NCBI GenBank assembly: GCA_900315895.1
Contig: ONAY01000022.1
Coordinates: forward strand, 1-49,741
DNA length: 49,741 bases
From: an uncultured Eubacteriales bacterium
Lineage (GTDB): Bacteria; Bacillota; Clostridia; Peptostreptococcales; Anaerovoracaceae
Direction: 5' to 3'
The notes under the pieces: model-generated
The model's input: only the letters and a program-made list of their open reading frames with translations
What the model was told of the DNA's origin: nothing
The model's database searches: none
Translations under genes and position numbers: made by a program
In this document: in pieces, positions 1 to 7,096 of the stretch
Layout of the letters: each line of letters begins with the position of its first letter
Position numbering within the stretch: position 1 is the first letter of the stretch

Positions 1-572
1 TACTGTCATCTGTTCTGATCAGCATCTTCGTTCAGGGACAGGGGATCATGGAAGTGGTCAGAACTTTGATCTTCGGCTATAAGGCGGGAGAGGGGACAGC
101 AGCTTCTATTCTCGACGGAGGCGGGCTTTTGTCCATGGTCGAGATAATTATCATATTGCTGGTTTCCGGCGCTTATTCGGGCATTTTCGAGGGCACAGAC
201 ATGCTCAGAGGCGTGAATGAAAAGATATCATCCCTCTGCATCAAGATAGGAAGGCTGCCTGTTACCATGATCATGGGACTGGGCTCCGCCATGGTATTCT
301 GCAACCAGACCATCGCCACCCTAATGGTTGGAAGTCTGATGAAGGGAACATACCGTGAGAGCGGCGCATCCGGTGAGGAACTTGCCATCGACATGGAAAA
401 CTCAGTGATCCTCATTTCCTGTATGGTGCCCTGGTGCATAGGCTGCTCCGTGCCGCTGGGATTTTTCGGTGTGGGCTGGAGCGCCATGAAATACGCCTTC
501 TACATGTTCCTTGTGCCGATAGTGTACCTGTTTACCAAGAGATTCTTCTACGGGAGCAAAAAACATGACTAA
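1..572 (+). CDS. NhaC-type Na+/H+ antiporter, C-terminal part (5' truncated)
   Basis: The reading frame is open from base 3 through an internal ATG at 48 to the stop at 570-572, so the gene begins before the window. What is visible is about 190 residues of a polytopic membrane protein with hydrophobic segments such as LLSMVEIIIILLVSGAYSGI and a glycine/asparagine-rich stretch (GLGSAMVFCNQTIATLM) typical of the second half of NhaC-family antiporters. The family exchanges Na+ for H+, or organic acid pairs such as malate/lactate, across the cytoplasmic membrane. The stop overlaps the ATG of the M20 peptidase at 565, so the two are translationally coupled. That coupling suggests uptake or export linked to the peptidase substrate, which is an inference. 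The family call is fairly firm; the substrate is unknown. Confidence 0.75.
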   Translation, partial: LSSVLISIFVQGQGIMEVVRTLIFGYKAGEGTAASILDGGGLLSMVEIIIILLVSGAYSGIFEGTDMLRGVNEKISSLCIKIGRLPVTMIMGLGSAMVFCNQTIATLMVGSLMKGTYRESGASGEELAIDMENSVILISCMVPWCIGCSVPLGFFGVGWSAMKYAFYMFLVPIVYLFTKRFFYGSKKHD

Positions 573-1746
573 AGACAGGATCAATTCAATAAAGAGCAAG
601 GTTGAGTATTTTGCGGCAAATCACATCGAAGAAGCCGAGGACCTTCTCCGTGAGCTGGGCAGGATCCCCGCACCAACAAGGGACGAAGGGAAGAGGGCTG
701 AGTTTGTGAGAGACTGGCTGATCCGCCAGGGGGCGGAGAACGTCAGGATCGACTCCATGAAGAACGTCATTTGGGAGGCAGGCACAGGCGATCACGAGGA
801 CGTGATCATCTGGGCGGCCCACATGGACGTGGTGCAGCCCGATACAGAAGCTTATCCCATGACCCAGGAGGGTAGGATACTCAAGGCCCCGGGGATCGGC
901 GACGATACTGCCAATCTGGTGAATCTTCTCATGGGCGCAAAAGATCTCATCGAGAACAGGCCTTCACTGGATACAGGCTTCGTGATCTGCGCCAACTCCT
1001 GCGAGGAGGGACTGGGCAACCTGGACGGCTCAAAGGAACTGATGAGGCAGTATGAGGGAAGGGTCAAGGCCTTTTACAGCTTTGACTGTTACATGGGACA
1101 GTGCATAGACCGGGCGGTAGGTTCGCACCGCTACAGGATCACCATCAACGTTCAGGGGGGCCATTCCTGGTCAAATTTTGGACGCTTGAGCGCAATCAAG
1201 CTCATGGCAGACCTGATAGAGGAACTGTATGGGATACCGCTTCCCGAGGATGCACCAGGGGACAAGACTACCTTCAATGTGGGGGTTATCCAGGGTGGAA
1301 CCACCGTAAACTCCATTCCTCAGAGGGCAGAGATACTCTATGAGTACCGCTCAACCAGTGAGGAAAGCCTCTCATATATGAAGGGCGAGATGGAAAGAGT
1401 GATCGATGGATTCAGAGACCGTTGCGATGTGGAAGTCGAGCTTCTGGGAGTCCGGCCGGGAAACGGTGATCTGGACCCGGAGAAACTGAGATCGTTCACT
1501 GAGACAAGCGAAGACGTCATAGGAATGTATTTCCATGAACCCGTCTGGCACGGCGCAGCCTCTACAGACAGCAATGTGGCTCTTTCAAAAGGGATAGTAG
1601 CCAACACCATCGGTACTGTTACAGGAGGACTGGCGCACACAAGGGATGAGTGGGTGGATCTGGATTCTCTGATGACCGGGATGAAGATCGTATTGCATCT
1701 GATGATGATGCATGAGGTGGATTATCAGGGCAGGTCTCTGTTTTGA
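565..1746 (+). CDS. M20-family metallopeptidase / amidohydrolase
   Basis: This is a 393-residue cytoplasmic protein with the full M20 metal site. H86 and D88 lie in AAHMDVV, D113-D114 in GIGDDT, E147-E148 in NSCEEGL, and a C-terminal His in GLAHTRDEW. The dimerisation/lid domain starts near residue 188 (RITINVQGGHSWSNFG) with the usual GGHS motif. M20 enzymes remove an acyl group or amino-terminal residue using two zinc ions; examples are dipeptidases, PepT, DapE and ArgE. The substrate cannot be read from the sequence. The start overlaps the antiporter gene by 8 bases. There is no close Shine-Dalgarno (SD) site, consistent with coupled translation. No gene follows in the operon. Confidence 0.85.
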   Translation: MTKDRINSIKSKVEYFAANHIEEAEDLLRELGRIPAPTRDEGKRAEFVRDWLIRQGAENVRIDSMKNVIWEAGTGDHEDVIIWAAHMDVVQPDTEAYPMTQEGRILKAPGIGDDTANLVNLLMGAKDLIENRPSLDTGFVICANSCEEGLGNLDGSKELMRQYEGRVKAFYSFDCYMGQCIDRAVGSHRYRITINVQGGHSWSNFGRLSAIKLMADLIEELYGIPLPEDAPGDKTTFNVGVIQGGTTVNSIPQRAEILYEYRSTSEESLSYMKGEMERVIDGFRDRCDVEVELLGVRPGNGDLDPEKLRSFTETSEDVIGMYFHEPVWHGAASTDSNVALSKGIVANTIGTVTGGLAHTRDEWVDLDSLMTGMKIVLHLMMMHEVDYQGRSLF

Positions 1747-1759
1747 CATAATCAATCTT

Positions 1760-1794
1760 TTGTCAATTGACAAATACTTTGAGTGCGGTATAAT
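1760..1794 (+). promoter_or_regulatory. SigA promoter with a palindrome over the -35, for the secreted-protein cassette
   Basis: TTGACA (1767-1772), a 16-base spacer and TATAAT (1789-1794) form a consensus promoter. The -35 is embedded in a perfect 14-bp palindrome, TTGTCAATTGACAA (1760-1773), which looks like an operator. Initiation near 1801 gives a leader of about 235 bases before the ATG at 2037. The leader is AT-rich. It contains AGGAGG (1949-1954) followed by a five-codon GTG frame at 1962, which could be a leader peptide or a relic. A second TATAAT lies at 1975-1980 without a clear -35. Confidence 0.7.
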
Positions 1795-2036
1795 TATGCA
1801 AAAGAGAGTATTAGGTTTTCAACTAGAGTAAATCTTATACATTTGATATTATTACAAAAATGAATATTATTCGACGCTCTCTATAAATTGAGGAGTGTCC
1901 ACGATAGATTGCCTCTCTGTGTTTTCTGCTTAAGTATTATTACTTTAGGAGGAGACTCTTAGTGAGGCTTTTTATATAATCAGCGGAATAGGTATTAGCT
2001 TTTCAGAAAGTCAAAATGCATAAAGGAGGGTTAAAA

Positions 2037-3146
2037 ATGAGAAATATGCTTAAATTGACAGTGTGTTTGTTACTTGTTGTTTCTTTATTCTGCGTTACGG
2101 AAATTACTTGCTTTGCAGATGCTATGGCTTTTGAGATATCTGATTGCACAGACGATAAGAGAAATGAAATGAATCTTGTTGATAGTAATATGGTCTCAAA
2201 AGATATTGCGGTTACAGAATATGGCTACTTATTTAAGAACGACGATATGGAGATTGTTTTTCCGAAAAATAATTCTAGAAAAGTTGTCTTAAAATCTGAA
2301 GGCAACGTAGATATTGTGAAGAGCTTGCCAATTTCAGATGATTTCAGTAGCACGATAACGGATACAGGATCGGTGTATTATTGCTCGGGAAAAGAAGGCT
2401 ATAGTATTGTAGCTGAAGCGGTTATAAGAACAAATGAGTTTTCCACAATAGAATCACTCCAAACGAGGATTATTGTAAATGATGTTTTATCACAAAAGGA
2501 ATACTGTTTTGAATATGACTTACCACAAGGATATAGACTAGTACGAGATAGAGATTACAGATGTGGAATGGATGAAGCATATGTAAATTGTAATTCTGTG
2601 TTTATTTTAGATGCAGCGGGGAATATAATCAGTGTCATCGACCCTTCCTATGCCTTAGATGCAAATGGTGATAAAATAAATACACATTATAGAATAGAAG
2701 GGAACTCACTTATTCAAGTCATCGAGTTTGATTCGACTTCGGCATTTCCAATTGTTGCCTATTCGTCAGACCATCCAAATAAGTATACCGAGATGAGGTT
2801 TACAAAGAGTCAGGCAATCGTAATGAGAAACTCATATACAGGAACACCGCTTGCTAGCTTTATATCTAATGGAGCATCGGTATGCACAATGGTTAGTGGA
2901 TACTTGGCTAGTTCCTTCAACTATGCTATGTTGTCATCGTTGCTAGGGGGATTAGGTGGTGTTTGGACATTAATATCGTTTGCTGGATCACTTTACAATT
3001 TTGTCAACTACAGTACCTGGAACTCAATTGTAAATGGGTTTAATGGAAAGACCTATGCAGTAATAAGGTATACCTGGCATTATCACCCGGGACAAGGAAC
3101 CTACTATCCGACAGGACACCTTTCATGCACATATTCCAATAGTTGA
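2037..3146 (+). CDS. Secreted protein of unknown function, geobacillin-26-like in architecture
   Basis: This is a 369-residue protein. I chose ATG 2037 because AAAGGAGGG (2022-2030) sits just upstream; an ATG at 2016 would add seven residues ahead of the signal. Residues 1-29 are a signal peptide: a basic MRNMLK, a hydrophobic core, then TCFADA. The middle part has a segment of the type VFILDAAGNIISVIDPSYALDANG...THYRIEGNSLIQVI...AYPIV. I know this pattern from large secreted Gram-positive proteins, including those annotated geobacillin-26-like. The C-terminal third is Gly/Ser/Tyr-rich with hydrophobic stretches (about residues 275-330), followed by an aromatic tail (WHYHPGQGTYYPTG). It is more AT-rich than its neighbours. 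A small membrane protein follows 31 bases downstream, so a bacteriocin with its immunity protein is possible. That is inference, and the family call is from memory of the pattern. Confidence 0.55.
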   Translation: MRNMLKLTVCLLLVVSLFCVTEITCFADAMAFEISDCTDDKRNEMNLVDSNMVSKDIAVTEYGYLFKNDDMEIVFPKNNSRKVVLKSEGNVDIVKSLPISDDFSSTITDTGSVYYCSGKEGYSIVAEAVIRTNEFSTIESLQTRIIVNDVLSQKEYCFEYDLPQGYRLVRDRDYRCGMDEAYVNCNSVFILDAAGNIISVIDPSYALDANGDKINTHYRIEGNSLIQVIEFDSTSAFPIVAYSSDHPNKYTEMRFTKSQAIVMRNSYTGTPLASFISNGASVCTMVSGYLASSFNYAMLSSLLGGLGGVWTLISFAGSLYNFVNYSTWNSIVNGFNGKTYAVIRYTWHYHPGQGTYYPTGHLSCTYSNS

Positions 3147-3177
3147 CAGTGGGAGTATCGAGGGGAGTTGGTATAAG

Positions 3178-3471
3178 ATGAGAAAAACAGATCGTATTCT
3201 GAGAGCTTTTATCTTTCTTGGTACCTTTTTTTCGGTATTGTTCAACACATATACCATGAAAGGGGAAGTGGCGCACTGGAACGTGATCTTGCCGGGGCTT
3301 GTGATAGGCGCTGTGCTATGCGGTGTGCTGTGCTTAATTGACCGGATCTCCTGCAAACTGGTAAAGGAGGATCGCACAAGATTGCCATCTGCACTGATGT
3401 TTTTGATGGCCTCATATGTGTTTATGATGGGAATGTATTACGTAATATGCAATAGTCTCACCATGGCTTAG
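3178..3471 (+). CDS. Small three-helix membrane protein, possible immunity partner
   Basis: This is a 97-residue protein with an SD-like GAGGGGAG upstream of ATG 3178. It has a basic N-terminus (MRKTDR), then three predicted membrane segments at about residues 10-27, 36-54 and 73-92, separated by a charged loop (CKLVKEDRTR). No family is recognised. It follows the secreted protein by 31 bases and shares its promoter. The size, topology and position resemble immunity proteins of secreted antimicrobial proteins, but no sequence match supports this. It could equally be an accessory membrane protein of the same insert. Confidence 0.55.
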   Translation: MRKTDRILRAFIFLGTFFSVLFNTYTMKGEVAHWNVILPGLVIGAVLCGVLCLIDRISCKLVKEDRTRLPSALMFLMASYVFMMGMYYVICNSLTMA

Positions 3472-3512
3472 GAGAAGGATGCCGAACAAATAGTATAACA
3501 AAACATAGAAAA

Positions 3513-3541
3513 GACCCCGCGTGGTAAATAAACGCGGGGTC
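3513..3541 (-). terminator. Bidirectional rho-independent terminator
   Basis: GACCCCGCG (3513-3521) pairs perfectly with CGCGGGGTC (3533-3541) around an 11-base loop. On the - strand it is followed by TTTTCTATGTTTTG, so it best serves the PBP gene ending at 3557. It also closes the + strand cassette, with a weaker T-tract (GATTTGTATTAT). Confidence 0.85.
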
Positions 3542-3556
3542 GATTTGTATTATAGG

Positions 3557-6500
3557 CTATCTGAATCTGTTAATGATTCTTTGGGGCATATTCAGTGAGA
3601 TGAGCAGCACAGGATCATAGAAGTTGGGAGGTGTACCGATTCCGCTTCCGCCTCCGTTCTGGAGATCTGCGATAAGCTGATTCAGCCTGTCCAGGATCTC
3701 CTGGGAAACGTAGGCCTGAGCACCGGCAGAGAGGGCATTGTACGCTGCCTGTGCGGCATAGATTGCGTCTGCATCTCCCGGAGTCAGGTTCATTACCATT
3801 GCGCAGAACTGCTCTGCAGCGTTTCTGTCCGCTGCATCCTGAGCCTGCTGGGCTATGGCAGCCGCAAGGGCGGACTCGCAGGCAGCGAGCTTATTCAACT
3901 TATCTGCAGGTACGAGAAGCTGCTGCGCTGAAGTCAGGGCGTTGTATGCGGCTCTTGCAGCATTGATCACCGAAGCATGATCAGCAGTTACTGATTCAGG
4001 TGAGGGCAGAGCATCTATTGCAGCAATTACTGCATTGGCTGCCTGCCTGTCTTCCTCAGCTCTCTTGGCTGTATATTCCTCCAACTGCTGCTGATACATG
4101 CTGGCTACAGGATACTTGGACGGATCCGAGTTATGCATGTAGCAGTACGATGTGGGCAGGATGCTGATGGTTCCGCTCTGGTACTGAGTTCCCTGCTGAT
4201 TCTTGTCATTTGAGGTGATGGAGTAGCCCTTGACAGTCTCAACATTGGGACAGTCAGGTGTGGCCAGAAGTCCGGTGTCCTTACAGATGGTGACCTCCAT
4301 GAACTTGGCGTTGCCGCCGGCATTCTTTTCGGTGCCCTTTGTGAAGTATTCCGTTCTTCCTCCCGCATTGGCAGTGACCACGTTGGAGGGTCTTGCTGAG
4401 TATGTTCCGCCGTGAGCTTTCTCGATCTGGCTCATGATTGTGGACCAAAGTCTTGCAGCCTTGGGTGACTGTTCGCTGAGTCCCAGGTTCACGTCAGCGC
4501 CGATCCAGACGGATGCGGTGTAGTTGGCAGTGAAGCCGTCGAACCAGATGTCGATGTTTTCCTTCTGAGAGCCGGATGTACCGGTCTTTCCTCCAACCAC
4601 TTCGCCGGATACCTTTGCATTGCCTGCGATACCCTGGTAAACGACGGACTGAAGGACGTCTCTCATGATCCAGGCTACGCCGGGATCCAGGACCTGAGTC
4701 TCGGTCCTCACAGGTTCCATGAGAAGGTTGCCGTTACGGTCAGTCACCTGGGTGTATGCGAAGTAGCTCTTGTGAACACCGTCGTTTACGAAAGTGGAGT
4801 AGGCGGATGCCATGTCAAGGGTGGTAACACCCTGAGTCATAGCTCCAAGTCCAAGGGCTGCAAGGTTGACGTCATTTACATCTCCTTCGCCAACAAGGGT
4901 GGAGATGCCGAACTTGGATACATTCTGATAAGCGTAGTCCACACCGACCTGTGCCAGGATCTTGACTGCGCAGGTGTTAATGGACTGCTGAAGCGCCGTT
5001 CTGAAGGACTGAGCTCCGGAATATGTCCTGCTGGAGTTCTTGGGCCATTCCTGTCCTTTGACGGTCATTTTTTCGTCGATGACCACTGAAGCGGCGGTGA
5101 TGTAGTCGCCCCAGAGATTGGTTCCCTGAGCATCATAACCCGTCTTCACATACTCCCATTTTTTGCCCGCTGCAGCCAGCTCAAAAGATTTCTGAAGGGC
5201 AGAAGAGTATACTGAAAGGGGCTTGATGGAGGAACCGGGCTGTCTTGGCTTGATGGCACGGTTGTACAAAAGCTTTCCTGTTTGACCGCGTCCTCCGATC
5301 ATGGCGACCACAGCGCCTGTGGAGTTGTCGATGACAGTCATAGCAGCCTGAGGCTGTACAGCTTCGGTCTTCAAGGTGAATTTCGTTGTGTACAGATTGC
5401 CGTTGGTATCGAACTGAAGAGTTTCAGGACTCTCAGTGAAGAGTTCGGGACTCAGCAGCACATTATTATTCTCGGTGAGGGTAGCATACTTGGACAATCC
5501 GTTCATGTAGGCTCCGTCGATGATGTACATGTATCCGTCCACCCATCTGTACAGCTTGGGCATCTCCACGGATATGGACTGAACACCGTTGGACTCCGTT
5601 ACGTAGAATCTGAGTCTCTTGCCGAATACCAGTTCGATGTCGCCGTTCTCGTTTTTGAGCCACTCATCGGGGCGGAACACGAAGGTGTCGCTGTTGATGT
5701 AGTTCTCATACTTGTTAAGCATGATCTTTCCGTCGGGAGCGAGGATGTTTTCGGCGGAGTCAGTAGTGTAGTAGTAGGGCTGGGGGAAGTTGGAATATAC
5801 AGCAAATTCCTTTTCCAGTATGGACTGGGCCTGAGGATCCATGGTGCTGTATATTTTGAGTCCTCCGTTGTATACAACGTTGGTGGCTGTAGCTTCGTCA
5901 TAACCGAACTGATCCTGGAAATCTTGGATCACGGAGGAGATGACGAAGTCAGCAAAATAGTTGGTATTGGTAACTGCTGTATCCCTGTGGGGGTTGACCA
6001 GCTCCTGAATGTTGATATCGACGGCTGCATCGTATTCTTCCTGAGTGATGTAGCCCTGTTCAAGCATGAGGGCGAGACAGTACTTAGCACGGTCTACGCA
6101 AGCGTCATTCCAGCAGTAGGCGAACTCACTGTCTGTGTAGAGGACCTTGTCTGCATAGTCCCCAAGCTGATCAGGATAGAGCCTGAGCACCAGAGCATAT
6201 TTGGAGGGCATCTGGGGAAGGGTGGCCAGGCACGCTGCTTCCTGAAGGGTAAGTTCACTTACGCTCTTGTCGAAGTATGCGGTGGCGGCTGACTGGATAC
6301 CCCAGCCGGCTCCAAAGTTGATGGTATTGAAATAGGCTTCCAATATCTGATCCTTGGAAAGATCTCTTTCCAGAAGGTATGCGTAGTAAGCTTCCTGGAT
6401 CTTTCTGGTCATGGAACGTACCGACATGGTATCTTCCAGATACAGGTTTCTCGCCAGCTGCTGGGTGATAGTAGATGTTCCCGAAATGGAACCGCCGTGG

Positions 6501-6946
6501 AAAAGCTTATCCTTGATGGCTCCGATGATCCTTATGAAGTTGAAGCCGTGATGCTTCCTGAAGGTCTTGTCCTCAAGGGCAATGAAAGCATTCTGAACAT
6601 GTTCGGGTATCTGATCGATGGTCACTATGGTACGGTCCTGATCACCGAATATGTTGTCTATGACCTGCCCGGTGGAGTCATAAACTGTGGATGTCTGTGA
6701 CAAAAGACTGTAGATGTCGTCGGTTTCGATGTCAGGTGTGTCTTTTATTATGTTACCCACGTAAATGACCACAGCTATGCATCCGATAAGAGCAAGGATG
6801 ACGAGGGCTGCGAAGATCTTGAGCAGGATATGTCTCTTTTTCTTTTTCTTGACTTGTTTCTTTCTGTTGGAGGAAGTCTGAGTCTGTTCTTCTTTGAGAA
6901 CAGCCTGATCAGCACTTACCTCTGCCTTTTTGTTCTTTTTCCTCAT
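3557..6946 (-). CDS. Class A penicillin-binding protein (PBP1A type) with C-terminal helical repeats
   Basis: A bifunctional peptidoglycan glycosyltransferase/transpeptidase, 1129 residues from ATG 6946. That start is preceded by AAAGGTGGGG at good spacing; an ATG 51 bases upstream is less likely. A Lys-rich cytoplasmic tail precedes one membrane helix at about 39-63. The GT51 domain shows EDKTF (Glu125) and the GSISGTSTITQQLARNL motif. The transpeptidase has SxxK at Ser572 (PGSSIKPL), SIN at 655-657 and KTG at 787-789. Residues from about 970 to 1100 form two Ala-rich helical repeats (AARAAYNALTSAQQ and AAQAAYNALSAGAQ), then a Gly-rich linker and a basic tail. The repeats resemble FIVAR-like cell-wall modules. 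It is transcribed alone, divergent from comEC, so at about 1130 residues it is on the long side for the family. Confidence 0.92.
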   Translation of the reverse strand: MRKKNKKAEVSADQAVLKEEQTQTSSNRKKQVKKKKKRHILLKIFAALVILALIGCIAVVIYVGNIIKDTPDIETDDIYSLLSQTSTVYDSTGQVIDNIFGDQDRTIVTIDQIPEHVQNAFIALEDKTFRKHHGFNFIRIIGAIKDKLFHGGSISGTSTITQQLARNLYLEDTMSVRSMTRKIQEAYYAYLLERDLSKDQILEAYFNTINFGAGWGIQSAATAYFDKSVSELTLQEAACLATLPQMPSKYALVLRLYPDQLGDYADKVLYTDSEFAYCWNDACVDRAKYCLALMLEQGYITQEEYDAAVDINIQELVNPHRDTAVTNTNYFADFVISSVIQDFQDQFGYDEATATNVVYNGGLKIYSTMDPQAQSILEKEFAVYSNFPQPYYYTTDSAENILAPDGKIMLNKYENYINSDTFVFRPDEWLKNENGDIELVFGKRLRFYVTESNGVQSISVEMPKLYRWVDGYMYIIDGAYMNGLSKYATLTENNNVLLSPELFTESPETLQFDTNGNLYTTKFTLKTEAVQPQAAMTVIDNSTGAVVAMIGGRGQTGKLLYNRAIKPRQPGSSIKPLSVYSSALQKSFELAAAGKKWEYVKTGYDAQGTNLWGDYITAASVVIDEKMTVKGQEWPKNSSRTYSGAQSFRTALQQSINTCAVKILAQVGVDYAYQNVSKFGISTLVGEGDVNDVNLAALGLGAMTQGVTTLDMASAYSTFVNDGVHKSYFAYTQVTDRNGNLLMEPVRTETQVLDPGVAWIMRDVLQSVVYQGIAGNAKVSGEVVGGKTGTSGSQKENIDIWFDGFTANYTASVWIGADVNLGLSEQSPKAARLWSTIMSQIEKAHGGTYSARPSNVVTANAGGRTEYFTKGTEKNAGGNAKFMEVTICKDTGLLATPDCPNVETVKGYSITSNDKNQQGTQYQSGTISILPTSYCYMHNSDPSKYPVASMYQQQLEEYTAKRAEEDRQAANAVIAAIDALPSPESVTADHASVINAARAAYNALTSAQQLLVPADKLNKLAACESALAAAIAQQAQDAADRNAAEQFCAMVMNLTPGDADAIYAAQAAYNALSAGAQAYVSQEILDRLNQLIADLQNGGGSGIGTPPNFYDPVLLISLNMPQRIINRFR

Positions 6947-7007
6947 AATATATTTCCCCACCTTTCTTTTCCAAAAGACCTCTGTGAATGTAAACATATT
7001 CTCCGCT

Positions 7008-7037
7008 ATTATATCACAGCATTCGGCATATTGTAAA
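7008..7037 (-). promoter_or_regulatory. Promoter of the PBP gene
   Basis: Reading the - strand, TTTACA (7037-7032), an 18-base spacer and TATAAT (7013-7008) place the transcript start near 7001. That is about 55 bases before ATG 6946. Its -35 coincides with the -35 of the divergent comEC promoter. Confidence 0.6.
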
Positions 7038-7059
7038 TCGTTATTGAGGGCAATATAAT
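7031..7059 (+). promoter_or_regulatory. Promoter of comEC-holA
   Basis: TTGTAA (7031-7036), a 17-base spacer and TATAAT (7054-7059) form the promoter. The -10 overlaps the ATG at 7058, so that ATG would lie upstream of the transcript start (about 7066). The comEC start must therefore lie further downstream. The two divergent promoters of this gap share their -35 bases. Confidence 0.6.
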
Positions 7060-7096
7060 GAGCCGTGATAACAGGGCGGAAAGGGGGATGCGGGCC

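Noticed and set aside
2016-2036. Earlier ATG for the secreted protein
   Set aside because: It lies ahead of the SD AAAGGAGGG and would place charged residues before the signal peptide.
5282-6292. Long open frame (336 codons) on the + strand opposite the PBP gene
   Set aside because: It is antisense to a clear PBP1A reading with all catalytic motifs, has no SD and its protein shows no family features; it is a shadow frame.
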